A stretch of 64,000 bases of DNA from Lichtheimia corymbifera B2541 (GCA_000697475.1 JNEU01000740.1:102921-166920), one strand, 5' to 3'; counted from the first letter of the stretch, positions 25,475 through 38,009 are shown. Numbers and translations: made by a program. Notes: generated from the sequence alone by a model not told the origin.

Positions 25475-27118
25475 ATGGGGGCATCAGGCAATCACAGTGT
25501 TGCTGACATGGAGAAACGAACGATTGAAGAAACGACTTTCGTTGACGACAACATCTCAATAAATGAAAAGTGGAACGATGCACCTGATGGTGGCTGGAAA
25601 GCTTGGTTTGCTATAGCTGGTGGATTCTTGGTAAATATATGAATATGCTGGCAGCAAAAGAAAAGTAGGATCATCTCGCTTACATAAATCAAATTGTACA
25701 GGGACTTTTTGCCACGTGAGTAAGACCTGAATCTTTGATATCCAAGGACTAAGCAGATATACATCATCCTCTACATAATGTTGTATGTAGGCAAGGGTTT
25801 TCATTAGCGTAAGTATAAACGATTACTTTCTTAAGCCTATTGCTGCATGCAGTATATTGAAATGGCACAATAGCTGGGGCGTTCTCTACAACTACTACAA
25901 CACACAAGTATATCCTGGCGATAATATGGTTGCTCTTAGTTGGGTCGGCTCACTGTGGTTCTGCATGTGCGGAATCACAAATCCATTTTACCAATGGATG
26001 AGCAGCAAGTTCAATGATCGGTATCTGATTTTGATCGCTTGCATCCTCGCAGCGTTGTCCATGATGCTAGCAAGTATAGCCAGCGAGGTAACTGCATATA
26101 CGGTGTCATTGCTTTTCATCTAAGACTCGAAGTTTTCAGATATGGCAGCTACATCTCACTGTCGGAATCATGTCGGGAGTTGCAGGATCACTTGTCTGGT
26201 CTCCTTGCATACAGCGTGGATTAGAATGGTTCTCAAAACGCCGTAGTTTGGCAGTCGGTATCATTTCATCAGGTGGCGGAATTGGAGGATTAGTATACTC
26301 CAACATCTTCACAGCATGTTTCCAAACGGTGGGATATGCCTGGGGATTGCGTATTGTAGGCTTTACGCAATTGCTACTTTTGGGAGTTTCGGTCGTTGCC
26401 TGTGCTCGCCTCAATCCTCCTGCTAAAACAAAGAACGTACCCATTCTTGAATTGCGCGTTTTCACCAACAAAAAGTACCTCATTGTTTTTTGCCTTCATC
26501 TTCTCGCCAACTTTGCCTTGCGTGTAAGTCAATAAGGAATTTCTGAGATGTAGTGATAATGGATAATAACAACGTCGTTCTTTAAAGGTCCCATTTGCAT
26601 ACGTATCATCATATTCAGAGCAACTTGGTTTAAATCCATGGGTTACTGCCAACATCAACGCCATTGCATCTGCATGCCTCGCAGTAGGAAAGGTCTTGAT
26701 GGGGCAATTGGCTGATTGGTGCGGTCGGCTAAATATTGGGATACTCTCTGCGTTAATTGCTGCCATTGCCCATTTTGCCATTTGGCTCACCGCAACAACT
26801 GAAGCGAGCATGTGGGCATTTGCAGTACTTCAAGGCATCGCACAAGGTGGTTATATGGCAATTATCTATGCTCTCATCAATGACTATGTAACCCTAGATT
26901 ATGCTGATGCTGCTATCGGATGGGCTCTTTTCGCATGGGCACCTGGTGGTTTGTTGAGCCAGCCTATTACTTCCTACATAATCGACCGTGGTAATGGAGT
27001 TGAACCCGACTATCAAGGTGCCATCATATTTTCCGGCATGATATTTTTTGTATCCGCCTGTTTGGTCCTCATGCTCCGTATCATGAAAGGAGGTTTTCGA
27101 TTCTTTCTAAAGATCTAG
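25475..27118 (+). CDS. MFS transporter, monocarboxylate-transporter-like (cluster copy A)
   Basis: Six exons: 25475-25630, 25702-25715 (14 nt), 25791-25808 (18 nt), 25874-26087, 26140-26523 and 26588-27118. They give 438 residues. After a short acidic N-terminus comes APDGGWKAWF, the DGGW entry motif of monocarboxylate porters before TM1. Then GLFATQGFSLAWGVLYNYYN forms TM1 and its loop. DRYL follows TM2, and the central loop carries LEWFSKRRSLAVGI, a family motif. The second half has GIAQGGYMAI and IGWALFAWAPGGLLSQPI. Members move monocarboxylates, riboflavin or similar small molecules by proton symport; the substrate here cannot be read from sequence. It is the first of three tandem, same-strand paralogs sharing the same two micro-exons. 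Confidence 0.92.
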
Positions 27119-27572
27119 TCGACATTATAATAGGACACCTGGTTAGCAGGCTAATATAACGAATAGGGATTTCGGCATTTCAAGTCTTTGTTTTGAGTCG
27201 TTGTGATAATATATAAAATTGATGATCACCTTACAAACTGCTAGTGAGGCTGACAGCCACCTGCGCGCATTTTCATGATGCATCTACTAGTAGCCTTTCC
27301 ATTTGTGAGTGCTTACTGTGGTAATAACTCGTTGGCAAATGATGGACTGGTTTCATTCGGTATTGCATAAACAGCCCTTGGGAATGGTGTAACATGGCCA
27401 ATGGCTAATATGGCCAAAACGCCACAGATCAGAGCTTTAAGATAAACGCACCCGATGCACATGATACACTTTAGGCCGTGGTACAAAGGCTTCTTGAATG
27501 ACGATTACAATTGAATGCCGTTTTCTCGGATGGATCCAGTTCCATCTTTTCCTTGATCCTTCCTTATTTTCT
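27119..27572. other. Intergenic stretch between MFS copies A and B
   Basis: No gene seen. It should contain the 3' end of copy A and the promoter of copy B. Confidence 0.5.
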
Positions 27573-29199
27573 ATGAGCTTACGAGAAAACGATACTTGTG
27601 TTGACGAGAAAGCACTTGAAGATACATTGCCGAGTATAGATGCCACAACGACCATTGAAGTAAAAGAACCCCCAGATGGTGGCTGGGTAGCTTGGCTCAT
27701 TGTCTTTGGGTGCTTCTGTGTATGTATGCTTAAATACCACCATTAGCAGTTGGTCCAAAATTGTGGCATACGTACATACTAAATCCACCGCAACGATTTC
27801 AATATGATAATAGGGTGTCTTTGCAACGTAAGCTATTCCTAATACCTAAGTGATGTATGCAGATCGTTAATCATTGAAATTGGGATACGGATATATAGCC
27901 AGGGGTTTTACATGTCGTACGTGCCTCGTATTGCTTAACGATACTATACGCCTCGCTCACCATTTTATCATCATATAGGTGGGGCGTATTGTTCAGCTAC
28001 TACAATGAGGCATATCCCAACCAGTTGGTTGCATTGAGCTGGATTGGCTCATTATTGGGAGGCATATCTCCTATTGTTGGTCCTTTTTATGCATGGCTCA
28101 GTTCTAAAATGGATGATCGATACATAGTTAGCGTTGCCTGCGTATTGAACACATTATCATTAATGCTCGCTAGCATCTCACATGAGGTAAATACAATACA
28201 TAGTCGTATCATTGATCTCTTTAACAAAGACGTATAGATTTGGCAATTGTATATCTTCATTGGAGTGTTGTGTGGGTGTGCAACTTCGTTAATGTGGTAT
28301 CCTTGTATGCAACGACCCTTAGAGTGGTTTTCAAAAAGGCGATCTTTAGCAACTGGCATTGTCATTGGATCTCTTGGAGTAGGCGGCTTGACTTTTTCCA
28401 ACGTGATGACAGCGTGCCTGGAAACAATTGGGTATGCATGGTGTTTACGCGTCCTTGGCTTTCTTCAATTGGCGCTCGGTGGTATCGCTGCTATATCATG
28501 CAAGCCGCTGAATCGACCAACAAAGGGTGTCGCGATTGTTGACTTTTCCCTGCTTCGCAATAAGAGATACGTTTTGTTGCTAGGGGTTCATTTTATTGGT
28601 GCATTTGCCTTCGGCGTGAGTGGATCGATCAATGATCTTTATTGGTAAAATACTTACTATCGTAGTTATAGATTCCCGGGGGCTTTCTAACACAGTATGC
28701 ACAATCTCTTGGTATTGATGCTTGGTCAGCCACAAACATGAATGGTGTGTTGAGCGCAAGCATGTCTGTTGGATCAATTGTACTCGGATACCTTGGTGAT
28801 CATATCGGACGGTTGAACATGACAGTTTTATCTGGTTGCCTTGTTTGTCTATTTCAGTTGACTATATGGTTGACAGCTACTGATTCGGCAGGCCTATGGG
28901 CTTTTGCCGTGACTATGGGCATCGCTCAAGGTGGTCTTAATACCATTTTGGTCGCTATAATCCCTGATTGCGTCGATAGTCCTAGCAAAACACCAGCTGG
29001 TACAGGATGGGCTTTATTCATGTGGACCTTTGGCTTGTTGTTAGGCCAACCTCTAGCATCAGCTATCGTCAGTCGCACCGACACACCTGATTATCGAGGG
29101 GCCATCATATTCTCAGCTATGCTCGTTTTCACCATGACATGTTTAGTTGTCGCTATTCGATTGGTACATAGTGGATGGAATCTCTTTAAAAGAGTATAG
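27573..29199 (+). CDS. MFS transporter, monocarboxylate-transporter-like (cluster copy B)
   Basis: Six exons: 27573-27719, 27814-27827 (14 nt), 27899-27916 (18 nt), 27979-28186, 28238-28615 and 28672-29199. They give 430 residues. The start at 27573 (MSLREN) is chosen over an upstream in-frame ATG because the extra 25 residues are hydrophobic and unlike the polar N-termini of its paralogs. Family features repeat those of copy A: EPPDGGWVAWL, GVFATQGFYMSWGVLFSYYN, DDRYIV, LEWFSKRRSLATGI and AIIPDCVDSPSKTPAGTGWA. Twelve helices are expected at the plasma membrane. Intron positions are identical to copy A, so the two share a recent tandem duplication history. Substrate not determinable. Confidence 0.92.
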
Positions 29200-29700
29200 G
29201 CTTTATTTAGCGGCGTCCAATGATGTTACTAGGAATACCTGCTCTATAATATGTACATTCTTTCTTTCTATGATGATAGCAATTTATATAATGCAAATGC
29301 ATACGATAGCTTATTTGTATCAGTCAAGTCGTCAGTAAACAGCTGCTATACTACCTTATGTTATATCGCCTTTGGTGGTAGCGATCATTAAGCAGAATTT
29401 GTGTAAGGGTATCAAGGTGAATGCTACCGGCTCTTGCCGATGCAAGAGGTCCAAGCTAGATACACAATGAAATTCGTTTTGGGTCACGCGTTGCTTTGCT
29501 GCATTGTACTATAATTTATACTATATCTATACCCACTGGCCACCAAGCGCTATTACTACATCACTGCAACTCACAATCTTTATCGAGATACGATGCATGC
29601 AAGAAACATGAAATCAGTCATGCCCCCTAAAGATTGCATATACCGGTCGTTGGGATTATGAAGATGTCAACAAAGGATTGAATAGGGAAACATGCTTAAA
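29200..29700. other. Intergenic stretch downstream of MFS copy B
   Basis: No gene seen; AT-rich. Promoter-like sequence of the following relic gene begins near 29700. Confidence 0.5.
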
Positions 29701-29822
29701 ATCTCACGCATGATCCTGCTGGAAAAGGTCACCGAGTAACACAAAAAAATATATAACCTTTTGAAAGGTACCAATCGGGTACCTGACTCTGTGCACTGTT
29801 TCTCTTTGATCTACTGCATATG

Positions 29823-30575
29823 ATGCCCCCTGAAACGTAATGATCCAACAGCGGTAGGTCGAGAACGTCCACGACTTGGATCCTGAAATAATAAGCCAAC
29901 AAGATGAGCCACATGATGGAAGATGGTATTCGTGGTTCATTGCACTCGGTTTATTCTGTGTAAGCGACGTGAAAACAATGGAACACGACCCTAACGGTGG
30001 TTCTTTTATTAGGGTGCTTTTGCTACCTAAGCTTCACTTTTGAAATTTTTTTCTTCACAGCAACAACAAGCTAACCTGTGTAATGGTCAACTGGGATCGA
30101 AAACAACGGCAAAGGTAAGGAAGGTTACGGGTCTTCGTGAGTAATTTTGAGAGTATGAAAGTAATCGTAACGGATGGTCAAGTATATTCATTGTCATTTT
30201 CCCAAGATGCCTCTAAGAGAATCAGGAGTTGTGCTACATACCACAGCATTGATATACATCTCTACAATGTTTTAAGGTCATGCTTCAATCTGATGAGACA
30301 TATTATACCCCAGTGCCAGAAAACCAAGACGTCATGCACAAGAAGGGGTTACGCAAGGTGAGATCCGCTCAACCCAAAATGGAAAATTAGTGTAAGCAAA
30401 AATGATAGAAAACCAAAAGCAGGAAACTTGAATGACAGCCTTTGGTTCACATTGATCTAATTGAGTTATCTATGATGCCACCATATTCTCCGGCATGATC
30501 TATTTTGGATTCGCATGCTTTAATGCTCATTCTCCTCCGTCCTTACGGAGGCTACCAACTTTTGAAACATGATAC
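29823..30575 (+). pseudogene. Relic of a fourth MFS monocarboxylate-transporter-like gene
   Basis: The start ATG (29823) aligns with that of copy C but is followed by a stop after five codons. The exon 1 end (HDGRWYSWFIALGLFC then GTAAGC, to 29959) matches the DGGW entry motif. The 14-nt micro-exon survives at 30013-30026, but its donor reads CTAAGC instead of GTAAGT. The 18-nt micro-exon region survives near 30120 with its GTGAGTAA donor. Everything from TM1 to TM11 is missing. A C-terminal fragment (TIFSGMIYFGFAC) matching copy A reappears at about 30470-30575. The gene is dead by premature stop, lost splice site and a large internal deletion. Confidence 0.85.
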
Positions 30576-31130
30576 ACTCTATTTCACTACCACACGTTAT
30601 ATGATTGGATACATATTCGTGATTGTAAGGTACTCCTTTGAGACTGAGATATATTTAAACGAATGTTAACTAGCATCATTAAGAGATATGCTATTGATCA
30701 CATACATGAAGTTTATTAGTTACCTTGATCTTGATCCCACGGTACACGATCCGGTTTAAGGCCCATTTTTTTAAATCGGAGACAAACCACATGCAGTATG
30801 GTTCTGTCATATCTGTTATCTCGTTATTGGTTTGTGTTATCTGTATAGCAAACAAAGACTACACCATGTCCTCCCTTACCCATAACAATGCATCATTTTT
30901 ATGGGAGGTTTAAAAAGTAGAATCAATTGTTCGGGTTATAGCGAGAACAATAATTATCGAAAAAGGATATCCTTATTGAACATATAATCTTACCACGCAT
31001 TATGTAAAATCACACACACGATTCCGCTGGCTTTGAAATCCGTGTGTAACACAAGCGGCTATTATCCTTTTAAAGGTTCGAGATAGTACCTGACTCTGTA
31101 TACTTTCTTTCTTCTACTCTACCACATATC
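30576..31130. other. Intergenic stretch and promoter of MFS copy C
   Basis: No gene seen. The last 120 bp resembles the region just upstream of the relic gene (shared CCTTTTRAAAGGT-like and GTACCTGACTCTGT words near 31065-31101 and 29757-29792), so the promoter was duplicated with the gene. Confidence 0.6.
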
Positions 31131-32882
31131 ATGTCCATCAAACATAGTAATGAGAGCGATGATGATGTTCCAAAGGCTGCCAAAGTCATCGATTCAAATC
31201 CTGAGCCCGTAAAGGAGCAAGATTATGAGCCGCCTGATGGAGGATGGATGGCTTGGTTTGTTGTATTTGGCGCTTTCTGCGTAAGTATTATGAGCTTATG
31301 GATGAGTGGCGTGATGAAACCAATTCTTTACTAAAGCTAAACTTTTCTTGCAGGGTGCTTTTGCTGTGTAAGTTATTATCTTAAAGATATTGGGAGTATA
31401 TCAAATCATCGCAAAACTAACCTATGTAATGATATCTTGGGATCGAAACAATAACGTTTAGTCAAGGTTATGGATTTTCGTGAGTACAATGCTGTCATTG
31501 GTTTCAGATCTTTGATTTTATGAAAATAGACGGTCATGTGCAATTACTTACCCATGTGACATTTTTTCTTCTTCTTCTTGGCAGGTGGGGAATCTTCTTC
31601 AATTACTACAACACCGAATTGTACCCTGGGAATATGACAGCGTTAAGTTGGATTGGTTCATTATGGAGTGCATTATCCAATATTACTGGTCCTATGTATG
31701 TATGGATAAACTCCAAAATGGATGACCGATACACAATCGCTGTGGGTGGCTTCATGTGTGTATTGGGCTTGATGTTAGCCAGCATCACCAATGAGGTACG
31801 TGTCACTGGTATTTGTTGAAACATTTCATTCACCCATAATGTAGGTCTATCAACTATATTTGACTCAAGGTAATACAAGAGCCTGGAGGGATGCATGTGT
31901 TTTGTTGTAATAACCAAAGGTTTTAGGTGTCATCTTCGGCTTGGGAGCCAGCTTATTGTGGTATCCATGTATGCGACGACCCATGGAATGGTTTAAAAAG
32001 AAGCGAGGAATGGCAGTAGGTATCACATTGTCAGGTATTGGCATTGGTGGATTGATATTATCCAACATTGCATCAGCAGCTATTGCTTCGGTGGGATATC
32101 AATGGACCTTGAGAATTTTTGGCTTTATCGAACTCGTGCTATGTGGAATTGCTGGCATTTCATCCAAGCAACTCCCTCCTCGTCCAAAGTCGGCACCGAT
32201 CGTTGACGTTGCAGTCTTCAAGAACAAATGGTTTCTGGTGCTGTTTGCAGTACATTTCATTGTGGCATTTGCTTTCTTTGTAAGTCTTCAAATTGATTGT
32301 TCACTAACACAGCTATCATATTGTAATATCACCATCTCACCCTCTTATGTATTTTAGATCCCTACCAACTACATCCCTCTCTATGCGGAATACATTGGAC
32401 TCGATACATTGACAGGCACCAACCTGAACGGATTGATGAGTGGTTGCTTATCAGTGGGACAACTCTTCTTTGGCAACCTTGGTGATTACATCGGCCTCTT
32501 TAACATGTCGGTGGTTTGTGGCTTCCTCTGTGTCGTCTTCCATTTGGCATTGTGGCTGCCAGCAAGTTCCGCTCCACTTTTATGGGCATTTGCAGCACTC
32601 CAAGGTATTACACAAGGAGCCTTTAATGCCATGATTGTTGCTGTGATTGTCGATTGTGCGGGTGACAAAGAAGCAGACTCTGGAACCGGATGGGCTTTCT
32701 TTGGATGGATCGTTGGTGCATTGCTTGGTCCTCCCCTTGCTTCAGCAATCATGAATCATTCTGAAGTTCCGGATTATCCTGCAGCCATTGGTTTCGCTGC
32801 TGCCCTATTCTTTGTTGCAACATGTTTGATGCTTGTATTAAGAGTCAAGTTTGGTGGCTGGAAGCTCTTGAAAGTTGTATAA
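31131..32882 (+). CDS. MFS transporter, monocarboxylate-transporter-like (cluster copy C)
   Basis: Seven exons: 31131-31280, 31354-31367 (14 nt), 31462-31479 (18 nt), 31585-31795, 31845-31869 (25 nt), 31927-32279 and 32358-32882. They give 431 residues. Motifs are EPPDGGWMAWFVVFGAFC, GAFAVQGYGFSWGIFFNYYN, DDRYTIAV, MEWFKKKRGMAVGI and GTGWAFFGWIVGALLGPPL. They match the other two cluster members and the monocarboxylate-porter family. It differs from copies A and B by one extra intron (31870-31926) splitting the exon that opens the fourth helix region. Twelve membrane helices are expected. Substrate unknown. Confidence 0.92.
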
Positions 32883-33215
32883 TAGTTTTATAGTATGTAG
32901 TATTAAACACTGTGTATAAATAGATGGAATATTTTTCAACCAACTTAGACGCATTTAAATACCTTAATCTCATTTTCTACATATAAACTGGTGTTCGTCC
33001 TTTATTGGCTTGCATGTAAAAACATCTTGAATGGATTGCCTGTGTCACCATTTCCATTCGACTTTTAAGGAACACTCTCCCCCTTTATCCCAGTTTCGTG
33101 GTTTGCCATGTCTCAAAACGCCATTGCTGCAACCATCTGCACAACTTGCAGTACTCATCGGCTCGCGTTATAATAACGAAAGCAAACGTACGTTTATTCC
33201 TTTTCGTCGAACGGC
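32883..33215. other. Intergenic stretch
   Basis: No gene seen. A 62-codon frame at 33031-33219 overlaps the next start in another frame, and no splice joins it in phase to the F-box gene. Confidence 0.5.
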
Positions 33216-35227
33216 ATGACACTCATCAACTTGCCATCGTGCTCATTACTTAGTTCTAGACGCAGCAAGCTCTATTCTGTTCTTTGTCTATGTGCTTTAT
33301 CACTTGGATACGACAACAATATCTATGATGCTCATCGCGTCGTTGCAGCGCTTAACGTGTTGGATGGATCGCAAGACACACTCATGATATGCTATTGCCG
33401 TGGCATCCTCTATGCTATGGAAGGTCTTGAACGCGAAGCTCTCAGCTCTTTTCACCACGGTCTCAAATCATGCAGGAGCAACTCTGTGGATCACCGCTTA
33501 ATCAGCACAGCATTGTCCAATATACAAAAACAGCCGGTCGACTTTGTATCAGTAATGCCTAACGAATTGATATGCCGCATTTTTCTCATGGTCAAAAACG
33601 AGGATCCTATCCAACTCGTCCGTTGCATGAAGGTTTCCAAGCTATGGTGTCATCGTCTTTCTCAGTATGGTGATCTATGGAAGCAAATCAAGTTCCAAGG
33701 ACGCGTATGTGTGGATGAACAAGCTGGATTGTTACCCCTTATTGCCGCTCACCCGACCAGCATTGTCATATCACGCTTGTCAAAGCAAGAAATTGCTACG
33801 TTTACATATTGGATGTTGGAAAGCAAGTTGGAAAGGTTGGCAGTTCTGGGAATACATGGTAAGAATGACCATCAAGGATGATAGGCCTTTATTAATCGAC
33901 TTATTTGCTATCAGGTTGTACGTTCAGCTCTCAATTTACAACGCTCTTACAGCACATCAGCCATACATTGACCGACCTTTCATTGGACATTCCAGACAGC
34001 AGCACTATATCAGTGACAGAGATCCTTGCATTGTGCCCACATCTCAAATATCTGGATTATCAAGACTTTTACAAGCCATTGGATGAGTCATTCCATTTTG
34101 TACCTGACGAGCCTTTCGAATTGGAGACGTTGCGTTTACTTTGTTGGGGTGGGATGTCATTGTCTACGATACAGCACATTTTACAATGGTCTCCAGCTTT
34201 ACGACAATTGGCGATATCTGGTTGTTGCAGCATTCAAGTACTAGATATCGTGAGCAGTGCATGCCCTCATATACAACGTTTATGGATCAATCATGCAGCA
34301 TTGGATACTCGTATTCTACGGCAACACCATGTGGAAGATGTTTTTAAGGAGACGTTAGGTGTGCGAACACTTCTTCTCGGGTATTCGGATGAACTACAGC
34401 CGCATCACGTATTACCATTACTGGCAACTTCCAACAATACGTTACAGGATTTATCCTTGTTGGTGCCACACGACGCTGTTAGATTTATTCAACAATGGCA
34501 GGCTTTGGCATACGTAGCACCAGGACAACTCACACGCTTGACATGCCAATTTAACGTCCATCTTCAAACAACGTTTGCTGCATTGATATGTGCAAACCCT
34601 TTGCTGGAATCAATTCATTTTCAAATGAGCGACCTATCATCCGAGGAGATCATTGATGCTATTCTCCAACTCAATGGGATACGAGAGCTCTCCATCCATT
34701 CTCCTTTGAGACTCAATAGCTTGGGCTTGGCGAGGATATTTTCCAAACAGATTTATTTGGGCAAACAAGCGACATTGACACATGTGCATATGCGAAATAT
34801 TCAAGCTGAAGGATTGGATCTACCGATTATCGCACTTGGCCTTATGAAAGAACTCGAGATGATTACATTTGCTCAATTTACTGGTGCCACGATTGATGGA
34901 TTCTACTTATTTTTCGAAAGACTTGTGATGGGCAGTGGGGAATCGACGCTCAGACGTCTCAATGTGGAGAAGATACAACACGTTTCGAATGAAATGATCC
35001 AGCTCTTACAACAGGGGCGCTTTTCGCACCAGTGCATGATTCATCTCGTTGGATTGCCGAATATCTCGAATCAAGCAGTGAAAGATCTCGTAGCAACCCA
35101 TCCACCCTTTTCACTCTATACATCTGCATGTAGCAATGACCACCTTCACCCGCCGATCCGTTATTGTGCATACAACAACAATGAAAATGACTTTGTATAT
35201 CGAGATAGAAGTATTGTACAACATTAA
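33216..35227 (+). CDS. F-box protein with leucine-rich repeats
   Basis: Two exons (33216-33858 and 33915-35227, 56-nt intron) give 651 residues. The N-terminal 100 residues look like a TPR-type helical region (DTLMICYCRGILYAMEG, REALSSFHHGLKSC). An F-box follows at about residues 111-158: VMPNELICRIFLMV, then KLWCHRL and LWKQIKF. The rest is leucine-rich with spaced repeats (HTLTDLSLDIPD, LQDLSLLVPHDAV, IRELSIHSPLRL). F-box proteins dock targets onto SCF ubiquitin ligases through Skp1, with the LRR region choosing the target. This TPR-F-box-LRR arrangement is common in mucoralean fungi. The N-terminus may be incomplete: no better start could be spliced on, and the TPR region is shorter than usual. 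Confidence 0.8.
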
Positions 35228-36423
35228 ACATCGGATATCATTTGAGACAAGCGTTTGTAGTACAAATACATCTGCCTTTTTCGAATTCAGAATGAGAATC
35301 TATAGAACGCATGTGCGAGCTCTTCTCCTTAAAAACCTACGGGTTGCCTGGTTGATCATAATTCTTCATCCCCTTTTGATATAGCTATAGGGTAAGTTTA
35401 ACCGATGACAAAGAAAAAAAAGCGTCAATGGTATATGCAAGTGGTCGATCTGTTGTACGTCTTGGCACGCGTTGTTAACGAAGAAAACGCATGCGTGTAT
35501 AATCCTTCATTTCTCCTGAGTTTTCCTTTTTCCATAGCAACAAGGATAGTAAATAGGACGTGCGTAATGACGCAGCTTTCGGTCCGAAGCGATTTGGTTA
35601 CGACTATTTACTGTCATCCCCCTATTTGATCGAGAAGCACAAGAGCTTACGATAATCTTGCTGACCGGTACATCCAGGTGTATGAATGGGTACATATGCG
35701 AGATAAGGTACCACCGCTTTGGTTCTTGAAATTATATTCTCCTTGTCGCCGTACTCTTATCATGACACATGCTTTCGAGAATAACGAGAAGGCTCAGAAA
35801 GGGAGATCGACAATGGAAGATTTATACTTGGCTGCTGAATGTCCCATATGAAACACCGACAGCCAAAGCGGACCGTGCTTTACATTGGGCGTGGCGTCAA
35901 AGCAGCAGTTATGTCCGGTGACTTTCAAACATGTGTAGTAATAGGTTACTCAAAAGCCAATGATGACTGCAATCATTTATTTATAATCTTACAAATAAAT
36001 GCATTTCCTTTATGTCCTTGTCGCTTATAGAACCTTGGTGTCATTTCAAGAATACAAACTTTGACGTTATCAACATTATGCTTTTGAAAAGGGGTTGCTC
36101 CTGAACCAGCTGGAAGGTAGAGTGCCATAATAGTCATGGTTCTGGATTGCAGATATCGAGAAGAATAGGATTAGATCTTGATCGGTGTCAAGGACAAAAA
36201 GGCAGATCCCTATAAGCCAATGTCGACAGGTTGCTGAGAGGGGTACACGGGCAAGCAAGCATCATGGTTGTTCAATGGTGGGACAAGAATCCTTTAAGTA
36301 ACCCACCAAAATACAAGCGTTTTTTTTCATTTTCTTTTCGTTCCTTATACACCTTTCTTCTTTTTCTCGCTCTTGCCCTCTTTCTCTCTTCGATATCATC
36401 TTGGATCGACAACAGCAGCAACA
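35228..36423. other. Intergenic stretch of about 1.2 kb
   Basis: No gene seen. The 100 bp before the 7TM gene is rich in CT on the plus strand (TTTTCTTTTCG, CTCTCTTCG) and then CAGCAGCAACA, a typical fungal 5' leader. Confidence 0.5.
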
Positions 36424-38009
36424 ATGGAAGCGTCAGCACCACAACCGGATGGCAGCGAGTTGGCATCAAAGCTCGTTTCACTACTATCTATATCAGTCAT
36501 GAGCATCTTATTTGGCATCAAGACATTCAATGTGCAGTTCAAGTACCTGACTTATTCACGTTGGCTGGTTTTGACTTTATACATCATCTCATGGGGATTC
36601 ACCTGCGCTGCGACGTTATTTGTGTCGACCAACAACCAAAACCTTTTATCATGCTTTCTCTCAGAAATGGCTTGCGACATTTTTTATTCAGCAACCAAGA
36701 TCATTATCTATGGATGGTACGTTAGTCCGAACATACATGATGCATGAATATACAGAGCACATGGTCGACTAACCTGGGTCTATATACATAGGCTCATTGA
36801 AAAGGTGTGGGTGGTGTCATCCGTTCGCAAGTCTAGATGGAAGACCAAGAGCTATAGAATTCACATGATGCTCCTTGCCCCTTACAGTGGCATCGCTGCT
36901 ATCATGGTAAGTCGTTGAGCTAATGCAATTCACAAGCAACATTGTATCATCGCCATGCACTGATATTGAATAACGTGTTATTAGATTGTATTCCATATTG
37001 CAGAAATTGAAGAAAGTGGTATATGTATCATCGGTCTTAAACCCGTAGCAAGCATACCCTTATTAGTAAGGATCATCCGCCTGTTTATGCGATTTCAAAA
37101 AGCTCATTTTGCCTTTTGCTAGGTTTATGATTTTGTAAGCATGATGATGATGATATCATTCACGACTGGTATCCGGTATCCAATGTATACTAACTTGCAT
37201 TGTTACATATGTAGATTTTCAATCTTTATTTCACGATCCTCTTTGTGCTGCCATTGATTCGTATTGGCAGGAGTGTACAAACTGATTGGAAGAGTTCACG
37301 ATTGCATGAAGTGGCTCTACGCACCTTGGCAGCATCCACGGTGTGCCTCTTCGTATCGTTTGCCAACATTTTGGCCTTGGTGATCTTAAACGGACGTGAG
37401 CGTGGTGTTTTGTGTCTTACATGCTGCACGGTTGATGTCACTATTAACGTTATCACCATTCACTGGGTAATCAAGGGGATGCCGATCATGACATGTGCAT
37501 GTATGATTAACACCAATGATGATTAGGTGACTTCCAATCCAGCAGGCAAAACAAGTAAGGATCACGTATACAGCATGGATAATAAGGAAACATCTACACC
37601 TGATCGACGCACAGCAACTACCGATGAACAGACCCAAATGCATCAGCGTCTTGCACAAAAAGACTTATATAATGTCGGCATTGACGAGTATATTGCGAGC
37701 AACACGACACCAGCTCCGCCAGGTGAACATGCTGGTGGCACACTCGGCTACATGGGTGATGAAAGCCGTGTGGCAAACGAAAAAGGTGGTGCAGCAGCAG
37801 GTCGTAATGAATTACCTGGATACCTTGATTCAAATGATCTCATGGGTACGACCACAGGTGTTGTGCCTATGGGTAGGGAAACGCAATATCGATACGTCAA
37901 TGGTCGTTTTATGATGATAACATCAGAGAAAGGGGATGATGACGATGACTCGTCGATTCAAGAATCCCAAAGTAGCCGTAAATCGCTCACAAAGCCTTAC
38001 AACAGCTAA
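36424..38009 (+). CDS. Seven-transmembrane, GPCR-like protein of unknown function
   Basis: Six exons: 36424-36716, 36792-36906, 36985-37065, 37123-37134 (12 nt), 37215-37466 and 37527-38009. They give 411 residues. Seven hydrophobic segments can be counted: LVSLLSISVMSILFG, LVLTLYIISWGFTCAATL, CDIFYSATKIIIYGW, MMLLAPYSGIAAIMIVF, LLVYDFIFNLYFTILFV, LAASTVCLFVSFANILAL and TCCTVDVTINVITIHWV. A polar cytoplasmic-type tail of about 155 residues follows, rich in Ser, Thr, Asp and Gly, including DDDDDSS. This layout suits a receptor or a membrane scaffold, but I cannot name a family. The first ATG after a pyrimidine-rich leader is used as start. Confidence 0.82.

Noticed and set aside
33031..33219. 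Possible upstream exon of the F-box gene
   Set aside because: Donor GTACGT near 33188 and acceptor near 33253 exist, but joining them breaks the frame.
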